A program made the translations under genes and the position numbers. 64,000 nt of DNA from Phaseolibacter flectens ATCC 12775. GTDB lineage: Bacteria > Pseudomonadota > Gammaproteobacteria > Enterobacterales > Enterobacteriaceae. Below are positions 1 through 9,858 of the stretch, in pieces (position 1 is the first letter of the stretch; every line of letters starts with the position of its first letter). Below the pieces are notes generated by a model that did not search any database, was not told the origin of the DNA, and saw only the letters and a program-made list of their open reading frames with translations. The stretch is from assembly GCF_000518745.1 (NCBI RefSeq), contig NZ_JAEE01000009.1:1-64000 (forward strand), given 5' to 3'.

Positions 1-52
1 ATTTTAAATATTTACACTTTCAATTTTAAAAAATAAATATATGAGAATAATT

Positions 53-568
53 ATGAACTTCAAGAAATTAGTATTATCTGTAAGCTTTCTGTCTGTTTTT
101 GCGATGATGAATACTGCGTTTGCAGGGACAACACCATTATCAACTGGCGGTCAATTGAATGCCACTATTAATCTTAAATTAGCGTTATCTAACGTTTGTA
201 ATATTACTGGTTTTGATGGATTAAACGGTAGCAATAAATCATTTACAAAACATTCGGATACGGACTTCAGCTTAACATTAACTGATTTGAAAGCCGATTG
301 TAACACTGGCGTCATGCCCACAGTGGCATTTAACAGCACAAATGGTCAAAGCAATGGATTTAAGTTGTTAGAAAAATCGCCGAAAGCCGGTGCGACAGCG
401 CAAGAGATCGCCTATACCGTGAAAATGGGGAGCAACAATCTTGTAGCAGGTCAAAATACACCATTGACGGCAACGACACAATCCGTTGTTCTGAATGCCC
501 CGGTGGTGAACAGTAACAATGCTGGGGAATATGATGATGTCCTGACTATGATAATCACCTTAAGCTAA
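53..568 (+). CDS. Csu-type pilin subunit (spore coat U domain)
   Basis: Secreted structural subunit, probably the main shaft pilin of an archaic (Csu-type) chaperone-usher pilus. The product is 171 aa. A signal peptide covers about residues 1-24 (Lys-Lys, a hydrophobic stretch, then AFA before GTT). The mature part has two cysteines (SNVCN and KADCN) suited to the usual pilin disulfide and ends in an alternating hydrophobic strand (DDVLTMIITL) like other chaperone-bound subunits. I start at 53 rather than the in-frame ATG at 41 because TGAGA at 42-46 lies six bases upstream. The window edge hides what precedes it. A hairpin follows the gene, which would fit higher expression of this subunit than of the downstream genes. 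Family assignment rests on the neighbours as much as on its own sequence. Confidence 0.75.
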   Translation: MNFKKLVLSVSFLSVFAMMNTAFAGTTPLSTGGQLNATINLKLALSNVCNITGFDGLNGSNKSFTKHSDTDFSLTLTDLKADCNTGVMPTVAFNSTNGQSNGFKLLEKSPKAGATAQEIAYTVKMGSNNLVAGQNTPLTATTQSVVLNAPVVNSNNAGEYDDVLTMIITLS

Positions 569-580
569 TCTGTCATGGCG

Positions 581-621
581 GTGAACACCTATCTACTTTT
601 CACCGGGATACGGGTGTTCAC
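581..621 (+). terminator. Hairpin between first and second pilin genes
   Basis: A perfect 9-bp inverted repeat, GTGAACACC at 581-589 and GGTGTTCAC at 613-621, encloses a 23-base loop just after the first pilin gene. It is followed by AAGTCTCTTTT, only a weak T-tract. It could be a partial terminator or an mRNA 3'-end stabiliser that makes the first pilin more abundant than the chaperone, usher and tip. The function is inferred; only the repeat is seen. Confidence 0.45.
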
Positions 622-802
622 AAGTCTCTTTTCTACTTCATACAATATTTAAGATTTTTCTTATCAAAAAAGAGTATGAGTATGGTACTGATGGCCTAAA
701 ATATGACATAAGTTAGCTATGTTTTTAGTGTGTATTTAGGCAGCTAAGTGGATCCCTAGTTCAGGAATACTTACTCTCTATAAATAATAAGGCATTAACC
801 AG

Positions 803-1294
803 ATGAGATTAAGTCAAGGCTTCAATATAGCAAAGGCAATTTTATTTTGTCTTGTATATTCTGCTAGTCAGCATGCAGCTGCCGATTCTAAAACGACCAA
901 TACTTTTACCGTTAAGGCAAAAATAATCCAAGGCTGTACTTTTCAGAATAATATCTATGCCATTGTATTAACAGGAACAGGTTTGGATTATACAGGATCC
1001 GTGAATGTTGTAGTCAATTGCAGTAAAGGCATCACAGCGAGCTTGTCTTTGGGTAATGGTTTAAATGATAAAAATGGTCAGCAATACTTGGTAAATTCGA
1101 CAAAAGCGAATGATAAAATTCCCTATGATATCTCGTTGAATACAACTGGCGGTACGCCAACAACGAAATTAACACATCAATTTCAGTCCATAAACGATCC
1201 ATTTAATTTTACTATTCAAGCACATGCAACCATATCGAATCAAAATCATCCGGGTGATTTTACTGATATAACCAGTGTCATAATAACCTATTAG
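803..1294 (+). CDS. Csu-type pilin subunit, second copy (spore coat U domain)
   Basis: Second secreted pilin-like subunit of the same pilus, 163 aa, most likely a minor or adaptor subunit as CsuA or CsuB is in Acinetobacter. A signal peptide runs to about residue 27 (ends HAAA before DSKT). Two cysteines (IIQGCTF and VVNCSKG) are placed as in spore coat U pilins, and the C-terminus ends in a strand DITSVIITY like its neighbour. A purine-rich AAGG ribosome binding site lies about ten bases before ATG. It is separated from the first pilin by 234 bases and from the chaperone gene by 11 bases, so it is transcribed with the chaperone and usher. It is diverged from the first pilin and is not a recent duplicate. 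Confidence 0.75.
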   Translation: MRLSQGFNIAKAILFCLVYSASQHAAADSKTTNTFTVKAKIIQGCTFQNNIYAIVLTGTGLDYTGSVNVVVNCSKGITASLSLGNGLNDKNGQQYLVNSTKANDKIPYDISLNTTGGTPTTKLTHQFQSINDPFNFTIQAHATISNQNHPGDFTDITSVIITY

Positions 1295-1305
1295 CAGGAA
1301 AAAAA

Positions 1306-2130
1306 ATGAATAATTTTTCTAAATTGATGATGGCTTCTGCGCTGGTCTTCATGTTTTTTGTTCCGGTAGCGGAAGCCTTACAAATATCACCAATTAATCC
1401 TCAGCTTCTTGGAAAAGAACGGGCAACGATATTATGGTTATCTCAACCGGATACAGAAAAGAAGGCGAGTAATACAGCATCGGAATCAAAATTCAGTTAT
1501 CAGGTTCGTGTTTATAAATGGTCACAACTTAATGGTACCGATGTCTATGCTGATCAAAATGAGGTGTTGGCTTCACCCCCAGTGTTTCAATTTATGGGCG
1601 ATAACCGCCAAGGGATACGTTTAAGTCGAATATTACCTGCCGCCCCTGTTGGTGAAAACGCTTACCGTATTATTATTGATCGAATACCTGACGCCAACCA
1701 AACGGCAAGTAAAGGGTTAAAGTTACAGCTACGCTATGTTTTATCATTCTTTGATTATGGCTCAACTCTCGATCCTGATTATATCCCAGATTTTACAGGA
1801 GCGGTGAATAAGGTCTCTCCAGCTCACTGGAAAATTATTCCTAACACAGCAGGTAAAAACTGCGGTAACGAGATGAAATCAAACCCTTATGCCTATTGTT
1901 TAGAAATAACAAATAAGGGGCCAGTACATCTTCGTTTATCCAATATTCGTTTTACCAAACAGTCGGTCTCTAATCCTGTTTATCAGTCTTCCCTTGGGTT
2001 GATGGGCTATGTGCTGCCTGGTCAAACAATGCGTTTCGGATTGGCAAAATGGAACTCGGCAGCGACAACGGGATTAAAGCTATTCACTGAAGTGAAGGGC
2101 GATGAATACAGGATCATAAGTAATGAATAA
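1306..2130 (+). CDS. csuC: Periplasmic pilus chaperone, CsuC-like
   Basis: Periplasmic chaperone that would donate a beta strand to pilins and deliver them to the usher. It is 274 aa, with a signal peptide ending VAEA near residue 24. The mature start (LQISPINPQLLG) and the downstream elements ILWLSQ, QVRVYKW, LASPPVFQ and AYRIIIDRIP follow the order of PapD-like first-domain strands; the archaic class lacks the long FGL/FGS signatures of classical chaperones. Length is slightly above the roughly 250 aa usual for the family. Its last bases overlap the usher start by eight bases, which suggests translational coupling. Assignment to the Csu (archaic) class is by overall resemblance and by the spore coat U pilins around it. 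Confidence 0.85.
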   Translation: MNNFSKLMMASALVFMFFVPVAEALQISPINPQLLGKERATILWLSQPDTEKKASNTASESKFSYQVRVYKWSQLNGTDVYADQNEVLASPPVFQFMGDNRQGIRLSRILPAAPVGENAYRIIIDRIPDANQTASKGLKLQLRYVLSFFDYGSTLDPDYIPDFTGAVNKVSPAHWKIIPNTAGKNCGNEMKSNPYAYCLEITNKGPVHLRLSNIRFTKQSVSNPVYQSSLGLMGYVLPGQTMRFGLAKWNSAATTGLKLFTEVKGDEYRIISNE

Positions 2131-4537
2131 GGCGGCAAAAAAGCTATTTGTTTTTTCCACTTTGATTTGTGCTATGAGAGGTATGGCTGCTGAATATACT
2201 GGCGGTTTACCCAGTATAGACCAAGCAAGTTATAAAAATCAGCCTACCTATTGGAATTTAAAAATAAATGTCAATGGTCACGTCTCAGACGATTCATATA
2301 ATTTAAAAAAAGTAGGTGATGATTTTTGGGTTGATACCAAAATATTACGTGCTAATTACGTGCGTATTAATCCCTTACTGAATGGTGAGGTCAACGCCAG
2401 TCAATTGAAAGATGTGCATGTAAAATATAATAATCAATTGCAGACGTTAGATATTACAGTACCTTTAAGCTGGTTACCTAAACAGCAATTCAGTGCAACC
2501 AATGACCAAACAGTGCCTGCCTATAGTGATACTGGGTTATCTCTTGACTATGATATTTATGGTTACAAGCCAGCCAGAGAGACTGGCTACGTAACAACAG
2601 GGCTGACAGCGACATTATTTAATAATATCGGTCGATTGGTAAATACGGGAAGCTGGTACCAGCCTTTCAATGGGCAAAGTGGCAAGTACAATCGCACAAA
2701 TACGACTTTAATTATCGATAATTATCCACATTTACTCAGTTTTCAAGCTGGTGATGTCGTGACTCGGCCTGTCTCTGATGAAAACTCAGTCCGAATGGGG
2801 GGGATCAAATTATCACGTAAATACAGTATGGCGCCGGATTTAATCACCTACCCTACCATGAGTGTCCAAGGCAGTGCAGCTGTACCGACCAGTGTTGATA
2901 TCTTTGTTGATAACGCGAGAGTTGCTAACAATTCAGTGAACAGTGGTCCTTTTGTTATTTCTAATATCCCCTATATTTCGGGTGATGGAACGGCACAGGT
3001 TGTTACCACTGATGCAACGGGTAAAAAAGTGACCAGTACGGTTTCTTTTTATAATTCCAGCGATTTATTAAAAAAAGGACTGGATGACTTTGATTTTAAT
3101 GCGGGGCTATTACGTTACAATACCTATGATAATAATGACCGCTATCAATATTTCGCCAGTAGCCTCAGTTATCGCCGAGGGCTTACCGATTATCTGACGG
3201 CTGCGGTGCATGGTGAAGCGGCTTCTGATCTTAATGTGTTAGGTACTGCGCTAAATATTAAGGTCAGTCATTTTGGTGTGGTAAGTGGTTCGTTATATCA
3301 GAGTCGCAGTAAAAATGAGACGCAAGGAAATGATCAAACTGGACAGCGTTACAGTTTAGGCTATAGCTACTCTAACAACTACATAAATATTAATTTGAAC
3401 CACCAAAAAAATAATGCTAATTACCATAGTCTGGCTGATTATAAATCAGATTACGAAGTCGCCAGTCGTTCAGATCAGGTTTCTCTGAGTGCAAATCTTG
3501 GTAAGGTCAGTATTGGCAGTGGTTATTTTGTTTCTTGGTCGGGGAGTCAAATTTATAGTCGAGTCGCCAACCTTTCTTTTTCTGGACTCGCACCATTTAA
3601 TGGGAATTGGATGCTTACCTTAAGTCGTGAATTGGAAAGAAACGATAATGCTGCTTATCTCTCTTGGTCTGTCAGTTTAGGAAAAAGTTATAATTTTAGT
3701 GCCTTTTATAACCATCAGACGAACACCAGTAATCAAGGTGTGACCCTGAGTCGGAGTATTAGTGGTGAAACAGGTTTAGGGGGGAGTCTTAGACTACAAC
3801 ACTCTCGTTATATGCCATCAGACAATGATCCGAGCTCAGCGACTCGCCAAGATCGTTTTGATGGCTTATTGGATTGGCGACATCAGTACGGCGAACTCAG
3901 TGCAGGCGTTTGGCATAACGAGCCTCATCAAGAGGATTACTGGATGGAAAGTACCGGCTCTATTGTGTTTATGGATAACAGCCTGTTTGCCACCCGTCAA
4001 GTTAATGACGGTTTTCTGGTGGTTGATACTGGCGGTGTTGCCAACGTTCCTTACAGTTATGAAGGCCGTCATATTGGTAAAACCAATGGGCGTGGTATTG
4101 GATTGATCCCCGACGTGATGTCGTATCACGATTCTCTGGTTTATATTAATCCTCAGGATCTTGGGGCCGATATTGATGTGCATCAAACTGAACAGATAAG
4201 TAATGTCAAAACGGGCGGGGGGCGTATCGTGCATTTCAATATGCGGCGTACCCAGAATGCGTTATTGAAAATACTTGATCGCCAAGGTCGGCCGATCGCT
4301 GCGGGCTTACAAGTCAGTGGCTTAGAGGATGGACAGACGACGGTGACCGGCTATGATGGCCTAGTATATTTAAATAACGTACCTCATACTCTAAATTTAG
4401 TGATAACGGGTGGAGATGCGCCTTGTGCGATCCAAGTTAAACCTGAACAAATTGATAGCGCAAGCCGTCGTATTGCCCCATTAACTTGTGTGCCCGATGT
4501 TAAGTCATCAACGAGTACCACACCAGAGTCACAATAA
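2123..4537 (+). CDS. csuD: Outer membrane pilus usher, CsuD-like
   Basis: Outer-membrane usher through which the pilus is assembled and secreted. At 804 aa it is close to the length of CsuD. A short signal peptide (to about residue 22, RGMAAEY) is followed by the N-terminal chaperone-binding domain, then the start of the beta barrel (LSLDYDIYGY), a plug region near residues 240-320 (PTSVDIFVDNARVANN), many alternating barrel strands rich in Tyr, Ser and Asn, and C-terminal beta-sandwich domains (GYDGLVYLNNV). Two cysteines close to the C-terminus (APCAIQ, LTCVPD) match the disulfide of usher C-terminal domains. It overlaps the chaperone gene by eight bases and is followed at once by the tip subunit. 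The base composition is AT-rich like the rest of the operon. Confidence 0.9.
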   Translation: MNKAAKKLFVFSTLICAMRGMAAEYTGGLPSIDQASYKNQPTYWNLKINVNGHVSDDSYNLKKVGDDFWVDTKILRANYVRINPLLNGEVNASQLKDVHVKYNNQLQTLDITVPLSWLPKQQFSATNDQTVPAYSDTGLSLDYDIYGYKPARETGYVTTGLTATLFNNIGRLVNTGSWYQPFNGQSGKYNRTNTTLIIDNYPHLLSFQAGDVVTRPVSDENSVRMGGIKLSRKYSMAPDLITYPTMSVQGSAAVPTSVDIFVDNARVANNSVNSGPFVISNIPYISGDGTAQVVTTDATGKKVTSTVSFYNSSDLLKKGLDDFDFNAGLLRYNTYDNNDRYQYFASSLSYRRGLTDYLTAAVHGEAASDLNVLGTALNIKVSHFGVVSGSLYQSRSKNETQGNDQTGQRYSLGYSYSNNYININLNHQKNNANYHSLADYKSDYEVASRSDQVSLSANLGKVSIGSGYFVSWSGSQIYSRVANLSFSGLAPFNGNWMLTLSRELERNDNAAYLSWSVSLGKSYNFSAFYNHQTNTSNQGVTLSRSISGETGLGGSLRLQHSRYMPSDNDPSSATRQDRFDGLLDWRHQYGELSAGVWHNEPHQEDYWMESTGSIVFMDNSLFATRQVNDGFLVVDTGGVANVPYSYEGRHIGKTNGRGIGLIPDVMSYHDSLVYINPQDLGADIDVHQTEQISNVKTGGGRIVHFNMRRTQNALLKILDRQGRPIAAGLQVSGLEDGQTTVTGYDGLVYLNNVPHTLNLVITGGDAPCAIQVKPEQIDSASRRIAPLTCVPDVKSSTSTTPESQ

Positions 4538-4548
4538 GGTTGATACTG

Positions 4549-5721
4549 ATGAAAAAGTTATTATCTCGAGTTCTTTTACTCTTTATTTTTATTTTCTGCT
4601 ATAGTCCGGTAGGTCATTCGGTTACCGTCTTAACGACCGCGTTGGGGTGTGGTGGCTTGGAAACATTTGTGGGCATCAAAGGCACTGTTGATTTTACTGA
4701 AGCGCAATCAGGAATGACTGCTGTTCAGAATGGCGCAAAAGTATCAAGCTGGCTAACTGTTTGGTGTTCTATAATGCCAAATGGTGATAGTTTAGACTCT
4801 TCGCAAGAAGCATCTCATCAATTGAGTGCTAAAGTTCAAGTCATATCACCCTCTTCTTCTGGTCAAATAACTTTGAGTGGCCCACCAGGAGCTCAGTCAG
4901 CATTACCCATCAAGGTATGTTTAGGTAATAAGGATGGAAAAGAGAGTTATGATACTGTTTGTACCACCAATTATAATCAATTAAGTACACTCATTATTGA
5001 TTCAGGTGGTGCGAGTAAATCTTTTGGGGATAGTACCTTTGCTCAACATTACGATGAGAATAATAATCTTATTTGTCCGAGAAAAGATCCAAAACAAAAG
5101 GATTGCGATGGTTTTAAGTTTGGATTTATTAATTATACTCAACAATATCAAGCTAAAATCTATATTATTTTACTGCCCTTAAGTAATGCCGCGGTGGCAC
5201 TTAAACCAGGAGTTTACAGCAATACATTTCAGTTACAGATAAGTGGTAGGCTCCGTGTCCCGCTTCCTATTTTTTGGCAAAACGTTGATATTTTAGATGC
5301 CAACGACCAGCCTGTACTCAGTGGACCTCTTACATTTCAGGCAACTATTTTAAAGGAGTGCCAAATCAAGCAGCAGCCACAGGATATTGATTTTGGCCAA
5401 GCATTACAACCTGCGATGTATCAGACTAAGCAATCAGGGTCATTTAAAATCCAATGCACTCAAGATACACCGTTTTCTGTTAAGTTTGTTGGTTCTAATG
5501 ACAAGAACAACAATAATCAACATTATATGAAAAACGGCTCATCTCAAATTGGCTATCAATTTTATGATAGCGCGGGAACTAACGTTTGGGATAATGATTT
5601 GCAGCAAACCGCAGACGGAACGATACAAACCATTAGTTACAAGGTCGGTATCGTTCAAGGGCAAGATGAAGTAGCGGCAGGCGATTATAGCGATACGGTT
5701 TATGCTGAAATAACATATTAA
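4549..5721 (+). CDS. csuE: Pilus tip subunit, CsuE-like two-domain adhesin
   Basis: Probable tip adhesin, 390 aa. A signal peptide (about residues 1-25, ending VGHS) precedes an N-terminal domain of about 220 residues (ALGCGGLETF onward), unlike the short pilins, and a C-terminal spore coat U pilin domain (from about LKECQIKQQP to the terminal strand DTVYAEITY) that would link it to the shaft. The two-domain layout and last-gene position match CsuE, the hydrophobic-surface adhesin of Acinetobacter Csu pili; binding preference here is inference. I start at ATG 4549: AAGG at 4536-4539 gives workable spacing there, whereas the upstream TTG at 4540 would leave none. A strong terminator follows 25 bases after the stop. 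Confidence 0.8.
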   Translation: MKKLLSRVLLLFIFIFCYSPVGHSVTVLTTALGCGGLETFVGIKGTVDFTEAQSGMTAVQNGAKVSSWLTVWCSIMPNGDSLDSSQEASHQLSAKVQVISPSSSGQITLSGPPGAQSALPIKVCLGNKDGKESYDTVCTTNYNQLSTLIIDSGGASKSFGDSTFAQHYDENNNLICPRKDPKQKDCDGFKFGFINYTQQYQAKIYIILLPLSNAAVALKPGVYSNTFQLQISGRLRVPLPIFWQNVDILDANDQPVLSGPLTFQATILKECQIKQQPQDIDFGQALQPAMYQTKQSGSFKIQCTQDTPFSVKFVGSNDKNNNNQHYMKNGSSQIGYQFYDSAGTNVWDNDLQQTADGTIQTISYKVGIVQGQDEVAAGDYSDTVYAEITY

Positions 5722-5745
5722 GATGTTGTCTCATATCTTAAACAC

Positions 5746-5776
5746 AAAAAACCAAGTCGTATGACTTGGTTTTTTT
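5746..5776 (+). terminator. Rho-independent terminator of the pilus operon
   Basis: A perfect 8-bp stem (ACCAAGTC at 5751-5758, GACTTGGT at 5763-5770) with a four-base loop GTAT is followed by six T residues and preceded by a matching run of A. It ends the pilus operon before the pst promoter. Confidence 0.9.
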
Positions 5777-5899
5777 ATTACCGCAATAAACAAACGTGGT
5801 TGACCCATTCGTTACATTGTATTTCGATGTCTTATTATCTCAGTCTCACCGTGTTAGCAGGAATAGCAAAGATGGCTTGACTCATTATTGTTTTGTTGG

Positions 5900-5917
5900 C
5901 TGTCATATTTCTGTCAT
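5900..5917 (+). promoter_or_regulatory. Pho box (PhoB site) upstream of pstS
   Basis: CTGTCAT, four bases, then CTGTCAT: two exact copies of the PhoB half-site with the standard 11-base period. It lies about 100 bases ahead of pstS, where it would serve in place of a -35 element. It indicates induction of the pst operon by PhoB-PhoR under phosphate limitation. Confidence 0.9.
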
Positions 5918-6018
5918 GAATTTTGTTTTTAATGGTTCGCAGAGTCGTTATTTTGGTGTGCCGCGGCTTAGATAGAGAGTGGACATCAGTTTATTTATCC
6001 TGCTTGCTGGAGAGTGTA

Positions 6019-7062
6019 ATGAAGGGGCAACAGAACACGATTTTTGCTTTATTGATGTTGGGGCTTGTGAGTATCACGAAACCTGTGCTGTCTGCGACTA
6101 GCTTGACTGGGGCTGGCGGTACCTTTCCTGCACCTGTCTATGCACGCTGGGCTGCGGATTATCAGAAAATTGACGGTAGCATGATCAATTATCAAGGTAT
6201 TGGTTCTTCGGGGGGCGTCAAGCAAATTATCGCTAACACGGTTGACTTTGGTGCGAGTGATGCGCCTATGACGGATGAAGACCTGAAAAAACAGGGGTTA
6301 TTTCAATTTCCTACCGTGATTGGTGGTATCGTCCTTGCAGTTAATTTACCTGGAATTCAGCCAGGTCAACTGCTGCTGGATGGGAAAACGGTAGGTGATA
6401 TTTACTTGGGGAATATTAAGCGTTGGAATGATCCCGCCATTGCTAAACTGAACCCCAATATTCCGCTACCCGCCAGTCATATCAATGTAGTACGTCGTGC
6501 AGATGGATCCGGTACGTCTTACGTATTTACCAGCTATTTGTCAAAAGTGAATGGACAATGGCAAAAGCAGGTAGGTAAAGGTAACACCGTGAACTGGCCA
6601 ATCGGTTTAGGAGGTAAAGGCAATGATGGGGTGGCGGCTTTTGTTCAGCGTTTACCTGGCGCCATTGGTTTTGTTGAATATGCTTATGCAAAGCAAAATA
6701 ACCTGACTTATACAGGGTTGTTGAATGCAACTGGCAAAGCGGTACAGCCAGATGCCAGTGCTTTCAAGGCCGCAGCGGCAGGCGCCGATTGGCAGCACAG
6801 CTTTGCCCAAGATCTCACTTGGCAGCAGGGTGACAAGGCGTGGCCGATTTCATCGACCACCTTCATATTAATTCATAGACAACCTGCCAAAGCCGAGAAC
6901 GTAGCGGCAGTGCTCAAGTTTTTTGATTGGGCTTATCAACAAGGCAATCAAACGGCCTTGAGTTTGGATTATGCACCATTACCGAGTACCTTAGTCAGTC
7001 AGATCAGAACATCTTGGACAAAAAATATCCGTGATGGGCATGGTCATCCGCTTTATCCATGA
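6019..7062 (+). CDS. pstS: Phosphate-binding periplasmic protein PstS
   Basis: Periplasmic receptor that captures inorganic phosphate for the PstCAB transporter. The product is 347 aa (E. coli 346). The signal peptide ends near PVLSA before [13 protein letters not shown], the conserved start of mature PstS. The phosphate-binding signatures [15 protein letters not shown] and [12 protein letters not shown] are all present. The frame is open upstream to 5923, but I start at ATG 6019: GGAGAG at 6009-6014 is a good ribosome binding site and the resulting signal peptide has normal length. First gene of pstSCAB-phoU behind a Pho box, and followed by a hairpin that may keep its transcript level above that of pstC. 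Confidence 0.95.
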   Translation: MKGQQNTIFALLMLGLVSITKPVLSATSLTGAGGTFPAPVYARWAADYQKIDGSMINYQGIGSSGGVKQIIANTVDFGASDAPMTDEDLKKQGLFQFPTVIGGIVLAVNLPGIQPGQLLLDGKTVGDIYLGNIKRWNDPAIAKLNPNIPLPASHINVVRRADGSGTSYVFTSYLSKVNGQWQKQVGKGNTVNWPIGLGGKGNDGVAAFVQRLPGAIGFVEYAYAKQNNLTYTGLLNATGKAVQPDASAFKAAAAGADWQHSFAQDLTWQQGDKAWPISSTTFILIHRQPAKAENVAAVLKFFDWAYQQGNQTALSLDYAPLPSTLVSQIRTSWTKNIRDGHGHPLYP

Positions 7063-7079
7063 TACTTTTTATGTTACAC

Positions 7080-7097
7080 AGGCGGTATTAGCCGCCT
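7080..7097 (+). terminator. Intercistronic hairpin between pstS and pstC
   Basis: AGGCGG at 7080-7085 pairs with CCGCCT at 7092-7097 around a six-base loop, 17 bases after the pstS stop. There is no T-run, so it is more likely an mRNA processing or 3'-end stabilising hairpin than a full terminator. Such an element would explain abundant PstS relative to the membrane subunits; that role is inferred. Confidence 0.45.
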
Positions 7098-7111
7098 TGA
7101 TAACGGATAAT

Positions 7112-8083
7112 ATGACATCCATGACGGAAAAAAATACTCAGATCACACCGCCTAGCCCGCAGGGGGATAGGATTTTTGCAACATTGGTTAGTTTTGCCGT
7201 GGCGATTGTCTTACTGGTCATGGCCGGCATTATTGTGTCACTGCTAGTCTCAGCATGGCCTGCTATTCATCAGTTTGGCTGGTCTTTTATCTACAATAAA
7301 GTGTGGGATGCGCCAGAACAACAATTTGGTGGTTTGGTGCCGATTTACGGCACACTGGTGACTTCTTTTATCGCCTTGGTGATTGCTGTGCCTGTCAGTT
7401 TTGGTATTGCCCTGTTTCTTACTGAGCTGTCTCCAATCTGGCTACGTCGTCCTTTAGGGATCGCGATTGAATTGCTAGCGGCGATCCCCAGTATTGTCTA
7501 TGGCATGTGGGGGCTCTTTGTTTTTGCCCCTTTATTTGCCGACTATTTCCAGACGCCCGTATCCGCGATTTTTTCGGCTGTTCCCATTGTGGGCGTCTTA
7601 TTTTCAGGTCCAGCCTTTGGGATAGGTATTTTGGCAGCGGGTATGATTCTGGCTATCATGATTATCCCTTATATTGCGTCAGTGATGCGTGATGTCTTTG
7701 AACAGACGCCGGTAATGATGAAGGAATCGGCCTACGGTATCGGTTGTACGACGTGGGAGGTGATCTGGCGTATTGTGTTGCCCTTTACCCGCAATGGTGT
7801 CATTGGCGGCATCATGCTTGGATTAGGGCGGGCATTAGGTGAAACCATGGCCGTCACCTTTATTATTGGAAATACTTACCAGTTAGATAGCGCCTCCCTG
7901 TTCATGCCCGGTAATAGTATCACTTCTGCGTTGGCCAATGAGTTTGCTGAAGCTGGTTCGAAATTGCATGTTGCGGCGCTTATGGAATTGGGATTGATCC
8001 TGTTTGTGATCACTTTTCTTGTGCTGGCAATTTCACGTTTACTGGTGAGACAGTTGAATAAAAATGAAGGAAAAGCCTCATGA
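7112..8083 (+). CDS. pstC: Phosphate ABC transporter permease PstC
   Basis: One of two inner-membrane permeases of the high-affinity phosphate transporter. It is 323 aa from the chosen ATG at 7112 (E. coli 319); the next ATG, at 7121, is equally possible. Six membrane segments are evident. The coupling-helix region [20 protein letters not shown], which contacts PstB, and [17 protein letters not shown] are close to identical to E. coli. The stop overlaps the pstA start as ATGA, implying translational coupling. An open frame extends upstream over the end of pstS but lacks a ribosome binding site and family similarity. Confidence 0.93.
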   Translation: MTSMTEKNTQITPPSPQGDRIFATLVSFAVAIVLLVMAGIIVSLLVSAWPAIHQFGWSFIYNKVWDAPEQQFGGLVPIYGTLVTSFIALVIAVPVSFGIALFLTELSPIWLRRPLGIAIELLAAIPSIVYGMWGLFVFAPLFADYFQTPVSAIFSAVPIVGVLFSGPAFGIGILAAGMILAIMIIPYIASVMRDVFEQTPVMMKESAYGIGCTTWEVIWRIVLPFTRNGVIGGIMLGLGRALGETMAVTFIIGNTYQLDSASLFMPGNSITSALANEFAEAGSKLHVAALMELGLILFVITFLVLAISRLLVRQLNKNEGKAS

Positions 8084-8964
8084 GGCAGAATTCTGGCGTG
8101 GATTATCAGGCATTACAGGTATCTCGACGGCAGAGTCAGGCAAAACGTCGTGTTTATAACCTCATTGCCTTAACCTTATCTATCATGACGATGGCTTTTG
8201 GCCTTTTTTGGTTAGTCTGTATTTTATGGACAACGATCAGCAAAGGTTTGGCTGGCATGACTCCCGTCTTATTTACTACCATGACGCCTGCTCCGAATGA
8301 ACCAGGTGGTGGGCTGGCCAATGCCCTTGTGGGGAGTGGATTATTGATCTTCTGGGCGACAGTCTTAGGGACACCGCTAGGGATTTTGGCCGGGATCTAT
8401 CTTGCTGAATATGGCCGACATCGCTGGCTGGCTGAAGTCAGTCGATTTATGAATGATATCTTGTTATCTGCCCCATCAATCGTGATTGGCTTATTTGTCT
8501 ACAGTGTGGTGGTGACGAGAATGCAGCATTTTTCTGGGTGGGCTGGTGCCATTGCCTTAGCCTTATTGCAGATCCCGATTGTCATTCGTACGACGGAGAA
8601 CATGCTAAATCTGGTGCCTGATTCCCTACGGGAAGCGGCCTATGCTTTGGGAACACCCAAGTGGAAAATGATTTTAAGTTTGACCTTAAAAGCCGCAGGC
8701 TCTGGCATTATGACAGGGGTCTTATTGGCGATTGCTCGTATTGCGGGCGAAACCGCACCGTTATTATTTACCGCACTTTCCAATCAGTTTTGGAGTACGG
8801 ATATGCAGCAACCGTTAGCTAACTTACCGGTGACCATTTTTAAGTTTGCGATGAGTCCCTTTATTGGTTGGCAAAATCTCGCGTGGGCTGGTGTTTTAAT
8901 GATAACGCTGGGCGTTTTACTGTTAAATATTTTGGCAAGAATCGTATTTGCTAAAAAGAAATAA
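8080..8964 (+). CDS. pstA: Phosphate ABC transporter permease PstA
   Basis: Second inner-membrane permease of the phosphate importer, pairing with PstC. It is 294 aa (E. coli 296). The N-terminus is cytoplasmic and basic ([12 protein letters not shown]), followed by six predicted membrane helices. The EAA-like loop that docks on the ATPase is clear ([16 protein letters not shown]), as is [15 protein letters not shown]. Its start overlaps the pstC stop by four bases. Confidence 0.94.
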   Translation: MRQNSGVDYQALQVSRRQSQAKRRVYNLIALTLSIMTMAFGLFWLVCILWTTISKGLAGMTPVLFTTMTPAPNEPGGGLANALVGSGLLIFWATVLGTPLGILAGIYLAEYGRHRWLAEVSRFMNDILLSAPSIVIGLFVYSVVVTRMQHFSGWAGAIALALLQIPIVIRTTENMLNLVPDSLREAAYALGTPKWKMILSLTLKAAGSGIMTGVLLAIARIAGETAPLLFTALSNQFWSTDMQQPLANLPVTIFKFAMSPFIGWQNLAWAGVLMITLGVLLLNILARIVFAKKK

Positions 8965-9018
8965 GTGATGAATTGCCAGAATATGGCAACTTGACCCACT
9001 TGGACTGAGAGATAAATC

Positions 9019-9798
9019 ATGCCCATGGCTAAATTACGTTGTGAACCCGCAAAAATTAAAGTGCGTGATCTAAATTTTTACTATGACAGCTATCATGCCC
9101 TGAAGAGTATTAATTTAGACATCGCCCGTAATCAGGTCACGGCCTTTATTGGACCATCAGGTTGTGGTAAATCCACTTTATTACGTACGTTTAATAAGAT
9201 GTACCAGCTTTATGCTAATCAGCGGGCTGAAGGTGAAATTCTGTTGGATGGTGAGAATATCCTTGATAAACGTCAAGACAGTGCACTATTGCGTGCAAGA
9301 GTCGGTATGGTTTTTCAGAAACCGACGCCTTTTCCTATGTCCATTTATGACAATATCGCTTTCGGTGTCAAACTGTTTGAAAAGCTCTCTCGTCCAGAGA
9401 TGGATGAACGGGTGCAATGGGCGTTGAGTAAAGCGGCATTGTGGGGGGAAACCAAAGATAAACTCAATCAGAGTGGCACCAGTTTATCTGGTGGGCAGCA
9501 GCAACGTTTGTGTATCGCCCGTGGGATTGCCATTAAGCCGGAAGTGTTACTGTTGGATGAGCCTTGTTCTGCACTGGACCCCATCTCAACCGGGCGTATT
9601 GAGGAATTGATTACCGAACTGAAGCAGGATTATACCCTCGTTATTGTCACACACAATATGCAACAGGCAGCGCGTTGTTCCGATCACACTGCTTTTATGT
9701 ACATGGGACAGTTAATTGAATTTAGCGACACAAATACACTCTTTACCACGCCGGCCAGTAAGCAAACGGAAGATTATATTACTGGACGCTATGGCTGA
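9019..9798 (+). CDS. pstB: Phosphate ABC transporter ATPase PstB
   Basis: Cytoplasmic ATPase that powers phosphate import through PstCA. At 259 aa it has the expected length. Walker A is GPSGCGKST (about residues 44-52), the Q-loop is [19 protein letters not shown], the signature is [13 protein letters not shown], Walker B is [11 protein letters not shown], and the H-loop is [10 protein letters not shown]; the PTPFPMSI segment is characteristic of PstB. ATG 9025 (MAKLRC) could also be the start. It lies 54 bases after pstA and 60 before phoU. Confidence 0.95.
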   Translation: MPMAKLRCEPAKIKVRDLNFYYDSYHALKSINLDIARNQVTAFIGPSGCGKSTLLRTFNKMYQLYANQRAEGEILLDGENILDKRQDSALLRARVGMVFQKPTPFPMSIYDNIAFGVKLFEKLSRPEMDERVQWALSKAALWGETKDKLNQSGTSLSGGQQQRLCIARGIAIKPEVLLLDEPCSALDPISTGRIEELITELKQDYTLVIVTHNMQQAARCSDHTAFMYMGQLIEFSDTNTLFTTPASKQTEDYITGRYG

Positions 9799-9858
9799 GA
9801 AAGGCAAGTAAGATCATGATGAAAGCCAGTCAACTGGTCATATCAGGAGAGACGTCGT

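Noticed and set aside
3866-4234. 122-codon antisense frame inside the usher gene
   Set aside because: Shadow of a well-supported coding region with no independent signals.
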